A stretch of 64,000 nt of DNA from Nitrospirota bacterium (lineage in GTDB: Bacteria; Nitrospirota; Nitrospiria; 2-01-FULL-66-17). The notes under the pieces are model-generated. The model was not told where the DNA came from. It made no database searches and was given only the letters and a program-made list of their open reading frames with translations. Positions 1-7,563 of this stretch are shown piece by piece. The stretch covers positions 124,001 to 188,000 of the forward strand of contig JBFLXB010000001.1 in the NCBI GenBank assembly GCA_040757335.1, read 5' to 3'. The position numbers and the translations under genes are program-made. Position 1 is the stretch's first letter. The number at the start of each line of letters is the position of its first letter.

Positions 1-1
1 G

Positions 2-790
2 TGGGTCGAACCAGGGACGTCGGTGCGCACGGCGGTCGCGGTGATGAGCCGACACCGCATCGGGAGCGTCTTGGTGGGGAATCGGGATGAGCCGCCGGCC
101 ATTGTCACGGAAACCGACGTGGTCCGTCGCGTGCTGGCCGAGGACAAGAATCCCGCGTCCGTGGCCGTGGATGAGATCATGAGTTGCCCGCTGATCAGCG
201 TAGACGAGAACCGGCCGATCGAGCAGGCCGGCGACTTGATGGCGGAACATGAGATCCGCCACGTGGCGGTTTCGTCAGGTGCGAGCGTGGTGGGGCTGCT
301 CTCGGTCCGGGACCTCCTCCCGGTCGTGAACCTGCTGCCGATCGCGGTGGAGCGCATGATGACCAGGATGCCGGTGATCATTCCCGCCGAAGAGACGGCT
401 CGCAACGCGGCGGCTCTCATGGCGCACGCGAAGGTCAGCGCGCTGCTGGTCGCGGGCCGGCGCCTGCAGCCCCGGGGGATCCATTTCCGCGGGTTCTCGC
501 GCCAGGACGTTGCGGGGATCGTGACCGGAACGGACTTGGTGCGGGATGTGGTCGAGAAGGACCTGGACGCCTCGGTGACGCCGGTCTGCGGCGTCATGGG
601 GAGTCCGTTGTTCACTCTGTCGGGTTCGGAAGACGTCATGACGGCGTTCGATGTCATGGCGCGGGGGAGCGTGCGACATCTGGCGGTCGCCGCGGGGGAA
701 GAGATCACAGGACTGCTGTCGGTCGAAGACATCATCGAACCCGCCTGGCTCCACGTGGCTTCCGGCGCGCTTCGAAAGGCGCGAGCGTAG
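2..790 (+). CDS. Four-CBS-domain protein, 5' end outside the window
   Basis: The reading frame is open to the first base, and the residues before the first internal GTG (position 23) already read like a CBS domain, so the true start lies upstream. Four CBS modules can be seen: a partial first one, a second around VDEIMSCPLISVDENRP, a third around VERMMTRMPVIIPAEE and a fourth around CGVMGSPLFTLSG. Each ends in the usual hydrophobic strand plus a D-[LI]-[LIV] helix. CBS pairs (Bateman modules) generally bind adenylates and regulate a partner. No catalytic or membrane domain is fused here, so the partner is unknown. The third CBS carries a basic loop of about 20 residues that the neighbouring gene shares, so the two are tandem paralogues. 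Family assignment is firm; function is open. Confidence 0.85.
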   Translation, partial: WVEPGTSVRTAVAVMSRHRIGSVLVGNRDEPPAIVTETDVVRRVLAEDKNPASVAVDEIMSCPLISVDENRPIEQAGDLMAEHEIRHVAVSSGASVVGLLSVRDLLPVVNLLPIAVERMMTRMPVIIPAEETARNAAALMAHAKVSALLVAGRRLQPRGIHFRGFSRQDVAGIVTGTDLVRDVVEKDLDASVTPVCGVMGSPLFTLSGSEDVMTAFDVMARGSVRHLAVAAGEEITGLLSVEDIIEPAWLHVASGALRKARA

Positions 791-827
791 CGTTGGAGGA
801 GGTTCTCAGGGACTTGGGTACGCCGCG

Positions 828-1652
828 TTGACACGGCTGGCCGACATTGGTGCCTCGCAAGGGTCCGTGGTCTCCCGCCGGTCACAGGTCCGGCAGGCCG
901 TCGATGTGATGGTCCAAGACGGCAACGGCGTCGTGGTGGCGGCCAACGACGACGGCACGCCCGCCGGAGTGTTGACTGAAACCGACATGGTGCGGCGGGT
1001 CATCGCTGGCGATCGGCATCCCTGGGTCACCCCGGTCGAGAGCGTGATGAGCGAACCCGTGGTCACGATTGACGACGGTTGCACGCTCGACGTGGCCGGT
1101 CGCCTGATGGCTGACCGGGGGATTCGACACCTCGGGATCACGCGCGAGGGGCGACTCGCCGGCTGGGTCACGGCCCGCAACCTGATCGCAGCGGCTCGTA
1201 TCCCGCCCACGCGCATCTGCGATGCCATGACCAAGTTGATCGCCACGATCCATTTGCAGGAAACAGTGCGCGAAGCCGCTGACCGGATGCTCGAGGCATC
1301 CATCGGGCTGTTGTTGGTGGGAGGACGGCGGACCCGACATCGCTCCGGTCAGTGGAGCGGGGCCGGTTATGACGACCTGGCCGGCATCGTGACCGAAGCG
1401 GACTTGGTCAACCGGGTGATGGCCGTGGATCGCTATCCCTACGTAACATCCGTGGGCGACGTCATGACGCCCAGGCCCGTGACCGTACGTCCCGACGACT
1501 CCTTGACGGTCGCGGCCGACCTCATCGTGAATCGAGGAATTCGCCACGTCCTGGTGGCGGACGGCGCCGACGTGGTCGGCGTGATCTCGATCCGCGACTT
1601 GCTTCCGGTCATGGCGGACCCCGGTGTGTCCGAGCGCGAACCGAACAGGTGA
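828..1652 (+). CDS. Four-CBS-domain protein, tandem paralogue
   Basis: About 274 residues with four CBS modules and nothing else. The sequence around VESVMSEPVVTIDDG, CDAMTKLIATIHLQE and VGDVMTPRPVTVRPDD marks the starts of modules two, three and four. Order and loop insertion (GRRTRHRSGQWSGAGYDDL before the third D-helix) match the gene just upstream. The frame is open far into the upstream gene, but a start inside it is unlikely. TTG at 828 is the only start codon after the upstream stop that leaves the first CBS whole. A GGAGGAGG sits at about 795-803, unusually far from that TTG, and GTG 867 is a shorter alternative. Probable role: adenylate-sensing regulatory protein co-transcribed with its paralogue. 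Confidence 0.8.
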   Translation: MTRLADIGASQGSVVSRRSQVRQAVDVMVQDGNGVVVAANDDGTPAGVLTETDMVRRVIAGDRHPWVTPVESVMSEPVVTIDDGCTLDVAGRLMADRGIRHLGITREGRLAGWVTARNLIAAARIPPTRICDAMTKLIATIHLQETVREAADRMLEASIGLLLVGGRRTRHRSGQWSGAGYDDLAGIVTEADLVNRVMAVDRYPYVTSVGDVMTPRPVTVRPDDSLTVAADLIVNRGIRHVLVADGADVVGVISIRDLLPVMADPGVSEREPNR

Positions 1653-1704
1653 GGTCGATCGCCGAGCCGTTGCATCCCATCGGTGGATCTGGTAGAAGAT
1701 CGGC

Positions 1705-2274
1705 GTGGACGACGCTGACCGGTCTCTCGTCGAACGGGTGAAGACGGGCGACGTCGCGGCATTCGAGCGCCTCTTCTCACGCCACCACGAGCGGATTTAT
1801 CGCTTCGCGTCCCGCATGTGCCGCCACGCGCAGGACGCGGAGGACATCCTCCAGGACACGTTCCTTTCCGCGTTCCGCCACGCCAAGACCTTCCGCGGAA
1901 AGGCCCGCTTCACCACCTGGCTCTACACCATCGCGGCCAACGCCTGCCGCCGCACCCGGCGCGGCGCTCGACCCGCGATGGCGGTCAACGAAGGCGACGG
2001 AGCCGGACCCGCCGCGCCGGTCGACGACTGGACGCGCCGTCCCGACGTCCAGGTGATGCGGAAGGAGACGAGGCGGGCGATCCACGACGCAATCGCCTCC
2101 CTTCCGAAGGATCAGCGTCTGGTGCTGGTGCTTCGCGACATGGAGGGACTGTCGGCCGAAGAAGTCAGCCGGATCGTGGGAGTCGGCGTTCCCGCGGTCA
2201 AGTCGCGCTTGCATCGCGCGCGGCTCGCCGTGCGGGCGCACCTCTCCCGGCGTTTTCAGGAACTCCGGCGGTGA
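1705..2274 (+). CDS. ECF-type RNA polymerase sigma factor
   Basis: A 189-residue sigma-70 family protein of the extracytoplasmic-function class. Region 2 is clear near the N-terminus (FERLFSRHHERIYRFASRMC, then DAEDILQDTFLSAFRH, the core-binding and -10 recognition helices). Region 4 lies at the C-terminus (LPKDQRLVLVLRDMEGLS, then an HTH ending AVKSRLHRARLAVRAHL). Region 3 and region 1.1 are absent, as expected. Start is GTG 1705, preceded by GGTAGAAG. The next gene overlaps its stop and encodes a zinc-finger anti-sigma factor, so the pair should form a signal-responsive switch. Likely targets are its own operon and the downstream efflux genes, but that is inference. Confidence 0.95.
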   Translation: MDDADRSLVERVKTGDVAAFERLFSRHHERIYRFASRMCRHAQDAEDILQDTFLSAFRHAKTFRGKARFTTWLYTIAANACRRTRRGARPAMAVNEGDGAGPAAPVDDWTRRPDVQVMRKETRRAIHDAIASLPKDQRLVLVLRDMEGLSAEEVSRIVGVGVPAVKSRLHRARLAVRAHLSRRFQELRR

Positions 2275-2594
2275 GCCCGCGGCGGTCATCGCACCCAGGG
2301 AAACCGTGCCTGCAGCGCCTCGCGCGCCTGTCAGCGTACATCGAGCGCGAGCTTCCGCCTGGGGTCCGCGACGAAATCCGCAGCCATATGACCCGCTGCG
2401 AGGACTGCCGCGTGATGCTCAGAACCCTCAGAAAGACCATCGCCCTGTGCCGGCGGGCTCGGGCAACGCCGCCGCCGCGCAGGGTCTCGCAGCGGGTACT
2501 GGCCGCCCTGAGACGGGAGTTGTCGTCCTGCGGACCCCGGCCCGGTGGTAAACGCGTGGTTCGACAGGCTCACCGCAAACGGAAAAATCGCTGA
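2271..2594 (+). CDS. Zinc-type anti-sigma factor (ZAS family)
   Basis: A 107-residue protein starting at GTG 2271, which overlaps the sigma factor stop in a GTGA junction typical of translational coupling. The anti-sigma zinc-finger signature is visible: Cys near residue 13, then SHMTRCEDC (H-x3-C-x2-C) near residues 39-47. No membrane helix is present, so this is a soluble cytoplasmic form, unlike the many ECF anti-sigma factors with one TM segment. The C-terminal half is strongly basic (ends RKRKNR). In this family the zinc-bound fold holds the sigma factor inactive until a stress signal, often thiol oxidation, releases it. Partner assignment is secure from gene order. Confidence 0.85.
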   Translation: MSPRRSSHPGKPCLQRLARLSAYIERELPPGVRDEIRSHMTRCEDCRVMLRTLRKTIALCRRARATPPPRRVSQRVLAALRRELSSCGPRPGGKRVVRQAHRKRKNR

Positions 2595-2624
2595 AAATTC
2601 AATGGTTGTCCGTTTGTCCCTGAG

Positions 2625-2656
2625 GTGAATCCTTTTCCGAGGTCGTGACTCTACAA
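2625..2656 (+). promoter_or_regulatory. Candidate ECF-sigma promoter upstream of the DUF2892-RND genes
   Basis: The 107-base gap after the anti-sigma gene holds GTGAATCC (2625-2632), followed at ECF-like distance by CGTGACTCTA (2644-2653). This resembles the bipartite -35/-10 layout of ECF promoters. There is no sigma-70 consensus nearby. The assignment rests on position only and is weak. Confidence 0.3.
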
Positions 2657-2701
2657 GGGTGGGAACGCAGTGTTTCGTCACCCTGAACCGAGGAGGAGGT
2701 C

Positions 2702-2905
2702 ATGGCTTTGGATATCAACGCGTGGTTGCGGGCGATCGCGGGGACCGTGGTCCTGGCGAGTGTGGGGTTGAGCGTGGTGCACGATCCTCGCTGGTTGTGG
2801 TTGACCGCGTTTGTGGGCTTGAATCTGCTGCAGTCTTCGGTCAGCGGCTGGTGTCCGATGATGGCGGTGTTGCGGAAAGCAGGGGTTCGGGAAGGTCGAT
2901 GCTGA
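2702..2905 (+). CDS. DUF2892 (YgaP-like transmembrane) protein
   Basis: A 67-residue protein with two hydrophobic helices (about residues 10-26 and 31-46), followed by the SGWCPM motif typical of the DUF2892 family, which is also found fused to rhodaneses such as YgaP. A strong Shine-Dalgarno (GAGGAGGAGG) precedes ATG 2702. The stop overlaps the start of the downstream adaptor gene by seven bases, so it belongs to the RND operon. Its role is unknown in most genomes; the conserved Cys suggests sulfur or redox chemistry at the inner membrane. Confidence 0.85.
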   Translation: MALDINAWLRAIAGTVVLASVGLSVVHDPRWLWLTAFVGLNLLQSSVSGWCPMMAVLRKAGVREGRC

Positions 2906-3945
2906 TCCGACGACTTGGCATCGCCGCGGCGGTGCTGGTCGCGGCGCTAGTCGCGTACCTGTGGTGGACGGGGAAACGCGGCGCGGAAGACGCCCAACAG
3001 GAGCGACCGACCGTCGCTGGCGAGACGCTGGTCACCGCGGTGGGCGACGTCCCCCGGGTGGTGGAGGCCACGGGCGTGGTGGTCTCGGCCCGTGAGGTGG
3101 TCTTGGCGAGCAAGGTGCTGGCCGCGGTGAAGGCCCTCAAGGCCAGAGAAGGGGCGGTCGTGGCCGCCGGAGACGTGCTCGTGGCGCTGGATGACCGCGA
3201 GTTGGCGGCGGATCTTGAGCGCGCCGAGGCGGAGCGGCGGAATGCCCAAAGTCGTTTGGAGCGCCTGCAGTCAGTGGCCAAGGAGGGACTGGTGGCGCCG
3301 CAAACGCTCGAGGACGCTGAGCGGTCGCTGCGCGTGGCTGAAGCGGCTCGGGACGCCGCGGCGGCGCTGCTGGCGTCCACGGTGATCCGAGCACCGTTCA
3401 GCGGCGTGGTCACCGACCGCTGGGTGGAAGCCGGCGACATGGCAACGCCGGGCAAGCCCCTGCTCAAAGTCGAGGACAGCCGCGAGTTGCGGCTGGAGGT
3501 CACGGTGGCGGGCGACGAGGCGAGCGGGATGACCGTGCGCCAGCCCGTCGAGGCGGTGGTCGATGCCCTCGGCCCCGCGCCCTTGTCCGGAACCGTGGCC
3601 GTGATCGTGCCGCGGGCCGAAGCCGCAACGCAGTCGGTGCTGGTCAAGGTGGACTTGCCGCGCACCCCGGGCCTGAAGAGCGGGCTGTACGGCCGGGCGC
3701 GTTTTACCGTGGGACAGGACCGTGTGCTGACCGTGCCGAGCACGGCGGTGTCGTCCGTCGGGGCCCTGGATCGCGTGTTCGTCGTGGACGCCGACCAGGT
3801 GGTCCACGCCAGACTCGTGCGCTTGGGGCGATCGTACGGCGATCGCATCGAGGTACGCGCAGGGCTGGAGCCGAGTGAACGCGTGTTGATCGAGGCCGGC
3901 CGCGGCGTCGACGGCGCGCAATGGACCGGTTCGTCCGGGCCATGA
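2899..3945 (+). CDS. RND efflux periplasmic adaptor (HlyD/MFP family)
   Basis: A 348-residue membrane-fusion protein. Start ATG 2899 overlaps the previous stop and gives an immediate N-terminal anchor (MLIRRLGIAAAVLVAALVAY). After it come a biotinyl-lipoyl half (KVLAAVKALKAREGAVVAAGDVL region), a short alpha-hairpin rich in E, A and R, the second lipoyl half with the typical TVIRAPFSGVVTDRW strand, and beta-barrel and membrane-proximal domains. Such adaptors bridge an inner-membrane RND pump to an outer-membrane channel. The next gene overlaps its 3' end and encodes the pump. No outer-membrane factor is present in the window, so a TolC-like channel must be supplied from elsewhere. Confidence 0.93.
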   Translation: MLIRRLGIAAAVLVAALVAYLWWTGKRGAEDAQQERPTVAGETLVTAVGDVPRVVEATGVVVSAREVVLASKVLAAVKALKAREGAVVAAGDVLVALDDRELAADLERAEAERRNAQSRLERLQSVAKEGLVAPQTLEDAERSLRVAEAARDAAAALLASTVIRAPFSGVVTDRWVEAGDMATPGKPLLKVEDSRELRLEVTVAGDEASGMTVRQPVEAVVDALGPAPLSGTVAVIVPRAEAATQSVLVKVDLPRTPGLKSGLYGRARFTVGQDRVLTVPSTAVSSVGALDRVFVVDADQVVHARLVRLGRSYGDRIEVRAGLEPSERVLIEAGRGVDGAQWTGSSGP

Positions 3946-6900
3946 CTGCACGCCTCGGCCTCGCCGGCCGGATCGCCAAGGCGTTCGTCAACTCGCGTCT
4001 CACCCCGCTCGCCATGATCGCGGCCTTGTTGCTCGGAGCCGCGGCCATCGCCATCACTCCCCGCGAAGAAGAGCCCCAGATCGTCGTGCCCATGGCCGAC
4101 GTCGTCATCCCGTTTCCCGGCGCCTCGGCCGGGGAGGTCGAGGAACAGCTCACCAAACCCATTGAGCGCAAGATCTCCGAGATCCGGCGCGTCGAGTACG
4201 TGTATTCGATTTCGCAGGCGGAGCTGAGTCTGATCATCGTGCGGTTTCGAGTGGGCGAGGACCTCGAGAAGAGTCTGGTGGATCTCTACGACAAATTGAT
4301 GTCCAACCAGGATCTCATCCCGTCCGGCGCGGGGCCGTTTCAGGTCAAACCGCGCGACATCAACGACGTCCCGATCGTCACGGTGACGTTGTGGAGCGAG
4401 CGCTACGGCGACGACCAACTTCGGCGGGTGGCCGACCACGTGCTCGAAGAGGTCAAGAAAGTGCCGAAGACCGCCGGAGGGTTCGTGGCCGGCGGTCACC
4501 CGCGTCGGCTGCGGATCGAACTCGACCCCGCGCGCCTGACGGCCCACGGACTCGCCCCGCTGGAGGTGGCGGAGCGCATCGGCGGCGCGAACCGCCAGCA
4601 AATCGCCGGGCAGCTCCAGGCCGGCAACCGCGAGCTGCTGGTGGAAGCCGGCGGGTTTCTCTCCTCGCGCGACGCGTTCGAGTCCCTGGTACTGCGCGCG
4701 TCGCGCGAAGGGGTGGTGCGTCTCGGCGACGTGGCTGCGGTGCGCGACGAGGCCGAAGAGGTCTCGCGCTACGTGTGGTTCGGCGACGGCCCGGCCGCTG
4801 TGGAGAAGGGGATTTCGCTGCGGAGCGGATTGGTTCCCGCCGTGACCGTGGCGGTCGCAAAACAGCCGGGAGCGAACGCGGTCGCGGTGGCGAGGGAGGT
4901 CATCGCGACCGTTGATCGCTTGAAGGGATCCGTGATTCCGTCCGACGTGCAGGCGACCGTGACCCGGGATTACGGCGCCACCGCCAATGAGAAATCCAAC
5001 GAACTGTTGGAGCACCTCCTCATCGCGGTCGTGGCCGTGGTGCTCTTTCTCGGATTCGCCCTCGGGGTCCGTGAGGCCGGTGTGGTCGCGCTGGCAATCC
5101 CGCTCACATTGGGACTGACGCTCTTCGTGTCGCTGTTGATCGGGTACACCATCAACCGCGTCACATTGTTCGCCCTGATCTTCGCCATCGGCATTCTGGT
5201 GGACGATGCGATCGTGGTGGTGGAGAACATTTACCGTCATCTGCGGCTGGGCCGCCAACCGCCGATGGACGCGGCGATCACGGCCGTGGACGAGGTCGGA
5301 AACCCCACCATCCTGGCCACGTTCACGGTGATCGCGGCGCTCCTGCCCATGGCGTTCATTTCCGGCCTGATGGGGCCGTACATGCGGCCCATTCCCATCA
5401 ACGCGTCGATCGCGATGTTCGCGTCGCTGTTGGTCGCGTTCATCGTGGTGCCCTGGTTCTGCAGGCTGTGCCACCAACAGGGACTTCGGAGCTCGGGCCA
5501 TGAAGAGCCCGGCCCGGTGGAAGCCGGTCGCTTGTACCGGATCTACCGGCTCGCGCTCACGCCCCTGATCGAGCGCCGGTGGCTCCGCGTGGTGTTCTTC
5601 CTCACCGTCGCCGCGCTGCTGCTCGGCTCCGTGGGGCTCTTCGCAAACCGTTCCGTCATCGCCAAGATGTTGCCGTTCGACAACAAGAGCGAGTTCGAGA
5701 TCGTCATCGACATGCCAGAGGGCACGACCCTCGAGACCACTGCCGACGCGGCCCGATCGCTGGGACGTTTCGTGGCGACGATCCCGGAAGTCACGGACTA
5801 CCAGATCTACGCGGGCACCCCTGCGCCGTTCAACTTCAACGGCCTCGTGCGTCACTACTTTCTCCGCGAGGAACCGTACCAGGCTCAGATCCAGGTCAAT
5901 CTGATCGGCAAACACGAGCGCTCGGCCCAGAGCCACGAGATCGCGCGCCGGATCCGGCCGGACGTGGAACGCCTGGCCCGCGAGCACGGCGCGGCCGTGA
6001 AGATCGTCGAAGTGCCGCCGGGCCCTCCGGTCCAATCGGTGTTGGTCGCCGAGGTCTACGGGCCCAACGAGGCCGCCCGCCGCGCAACCGCCGCGGAGTT
6101 GGCGGGCGCGTTCGCATCATCGCCGGGCGTGGTGGACGTGGACGACACGCTCGAAGCCGAACGGCCCAAGACAGTGGTGCGCGTGGATCAGGCGAAGGCC
6201 GCGGCCAGCGGCGTGGCCACGGCTGACATCGTAGACGCGCTGACCTTGTCCCTGGCTGGACTGCCCGCAGGCCGGCTGGCGGACCCGCGCGAAAAGCAGC
6301 CGATCGATGTGATCCTTCGCCTTCCGTATGACGTCCGCACGGGTTTGAATAGCCTCTTGAGTCTGCGGCTACGCGCGGCCAACGGGGGGATGGTGCCGAT
6401 TTCAGAGTTGGTCCGGGTCGAGCGCCAACCGGAGGAGCCCAAGCGGTATCACAAGAACCTCAAACCCGTGGTCTACGTCACTGGAGATGTCGGGGGGAGG
6501 GAAGAGAGTCCTGTTTACGGGATGTTCGCGATCAACGAGCGGGTGGAGGCCTTGCGCGGACCGAACAACGCGCCGATCGACATCTACTACACCGGGCAGC
6601 CCGCGTTGGAAGATCGCGTGGCGATCAAATGGGACGGGGAGTGGCAGATCACCTACGAGACATTCCGCGACATGGGCATCGCGTTCGGGATCGCAATGGT
6701 GCTGATCTACCTGTTGATCGTGGGCCAGTTCCAGTCGTTTTTAGTCCCGCTCGTGATCATGGCTCCGATCCCACTCACATTGGTAGGCGTGATCCCCGGA
6801 CACTGGCTGACCGGCTCGTACTTCACCGCCACGTCGATGATCGGGTTCATCGCACTCGCCGGCATCGTGGTGCGCAACTCGATCCTGCTGGTGGACTTCA

Positions 6901-7178
6901 TCCAAACGGAACAAGCCGAGGGCCGCCCTCTGACCGAAGCGGTCCTGCGCGCGGGCGCAATCCGCACGCGCCCGATCCTACTCACCGCTGCCGCGCTCAT
7001 CGTGGGGGCGTTCGTGATCATCCTGGACCCGATCTTCCAGGGCCTGGCGATTTCGTTGCTCTTCGGCGTGGTGGGATCCACGCTGCTCACGCTCGTCGTC
7101 ATCCCGGTGTTGTACGTCACCCTGGCGGAACTGACGGGTTCACGCAGCGCCGGGCGGCCCGACCACAACGTTGGTTGA
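3921..7178 (+). CDS. RND multidrug/cation efflux pump, inner-membrane subunit
   Basis: A 1085-residue AcrB/HAE1-type transporter, full length for the family. TM1 follows the start (LTPLAMIAALLLGAAAIAI), then a large periplasmic porter domain. The proton-relay motif of TM4 is intact (GILVDDAIVVVENIYRHL, near residue 427), with the adjacent Asp pair. A second porter domain and TM7-12 follow (GQFQSFLVPLVIMAPIPLTL, GIVVRNSILLVDF). The first ATG at 3921 overlaps the adaptor stop by 25 bases; ATG 3942 is an alternative start. Substrate cannot be read from sequence; proximity to an ECF sigma/anti-sigma pair and a DUF2892 protein suggests stress-induced efflux. Confidence 0.93.
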   Translation: MDRFVRAMTARLGLAGRIAKAFVNSRLTPLAMIAALLLGAAAIAITPREEEPQIVVPMADVVIPFPGASAGEVEEQLTKPIERKISEIRRVEYVYSISQAELSLIIVRFRVGEDLEKSLVDLYDKLMSNQDLIPSGAGPFQVKPRDINDVPIVTVTLWSERYGDDQLRRVADHVLEEVKKVPKTAGGFVAGGHPRRLRIELDPARLTAHGLAPLEVAERIGGANRQQIAGQLQAGNRELLVEAGGFLSSRDAFESLVLRASREGVVRLGDVAAVRDEAEEVSRYVWFGDGPAAVEKGISLRSGLVPAVTVAVAKQPGANAVAVAREVIATVDRLKGSVIPSDVQATVTRDYGATANEKSNELLEHLLIAVVAVVLFLGFALGVREAGVVALAIPLTLGLTLFVSLLIGYTINRVTLFALIFAIGILVDDAIVVVENIYRHLRLGRQPPMDAAITAVDEVGNPTILATFTVIAALLPMAFISGLMGPYMRPIPINASIAMFASLLVAFIVVPWFCRLCHQQGLRSSGHEEPGPVEAGRLYRIYRLALTPLIERRWLRVVFFLTVAALLLGSVGLFANRSVIAKMLPFDNKSEFEIVIDMPEGTTLETTADAARSLGRFVATIPEVTDYQIYAGTPAPFNFNGLVRHYFLREEPYQAQIQVNLIGKHERSAQSHEIARRIRPDVERLAREHGAAVKIVEVPPGPPVQSVLVAEVYGPNEAARRATAAELAGAFASSPGVVDVDDTLEAERPKTVVRVDQAKAAASGVATADIVDALTLSLAGLPAGRLADPREKQPIDVILRLPYDVRTGLNSLLSLRLRAANGGMVPISELVRVERQPEEPKRYHKNLKPVVYVTGDVGGREESPVYGMFAINERVEALRGPNNAPIDIYYTGQPALEDRVAIKWDGEWQITYETFRDMGIAFGIAMVLIYLLIVGQFQSFLVPLVIMAPIPLTLVGVIPGHWLTGSYFTATSMIGFIALAGIVVRNSILLVDFIQTEQAEGRPLTEAVLRAGAIRTRPILLTAAALIVGAFVIILDPIFQGLAISLLFGVVGSTLLTLVVIPVLYVTLAELTGSRSAGRPDHNVG

Positions 7179-7563
7179 CGGACAGATCCGACCCCGACGG
7201 TTTTGTCGAACTGGATGTATCGCGCGCCCACTGCTCCCCCCCCCTTTTTTTTTCTTGACAAGCTTTCTAAGACTCCTTTATATTCGCGCTCGCTTCTACC
7301 TTTTTTGAGGGGATTCCAGAGGAGCATCCTGGGAATCTCCTGGTCGTCGGTCGACTTTGTGAGCGTGTCACCGACTCAACGTCTTAGGCAACCAGATCCA
7401 AGGCGTTGGTGACTCACTCCAAAGCATGTCAGGCCGCGTAGTTTCGTCACGCTACTGGTAACGAACTGAACTGTTGTCTGATATGGGCGGGCGGCGAGCC
7501 CCTGTTCGCCGCAGGTTCATTCCACGGTGGTGTTTTAGAAAAAACACACAGGAGGCCTAGACA
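7179..7563 (+). promoter_or_regulatory. Promoter and long 5' leader of the lipoprotein gene
   Basis: This 385-base gap has no credible gene. It contains nine C then nine T (7236-7253), immediately followed by a sigma-70 promoter: TTGACA at 7255-7260, an 18-base spacer and TATATT at 7279-7284. Transcription would begin near 7291, leaving a 5' leader of about 270 bases before ATG 7564. The leader contains an inverted repeat (GTCGGT near 7339 paired with ACCGAC near 7369). AGGAGG lies just before the start codon. The promoter call is strong; any regulatory role for the homopolymer tracts or leader is inference. Confidence 0.75.

Noticed and set aside
2841-6035. 1064-codon open frame on the minus strand across the RND genes
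   Set aside because: It is antisense to a full-length, motif-complete adaptor and pump. Its residue composition (His, Arg, Gly-rich) is what high-GC antisense frames give, and it has no recognisable domain.
7203-7412. 69-codon frame across the C9T9 tract and promoter
   Set aside because: The frame spans homopolymers and promoter boxes and has no ribosome binding site; the region is better explained as promoter plus leader.
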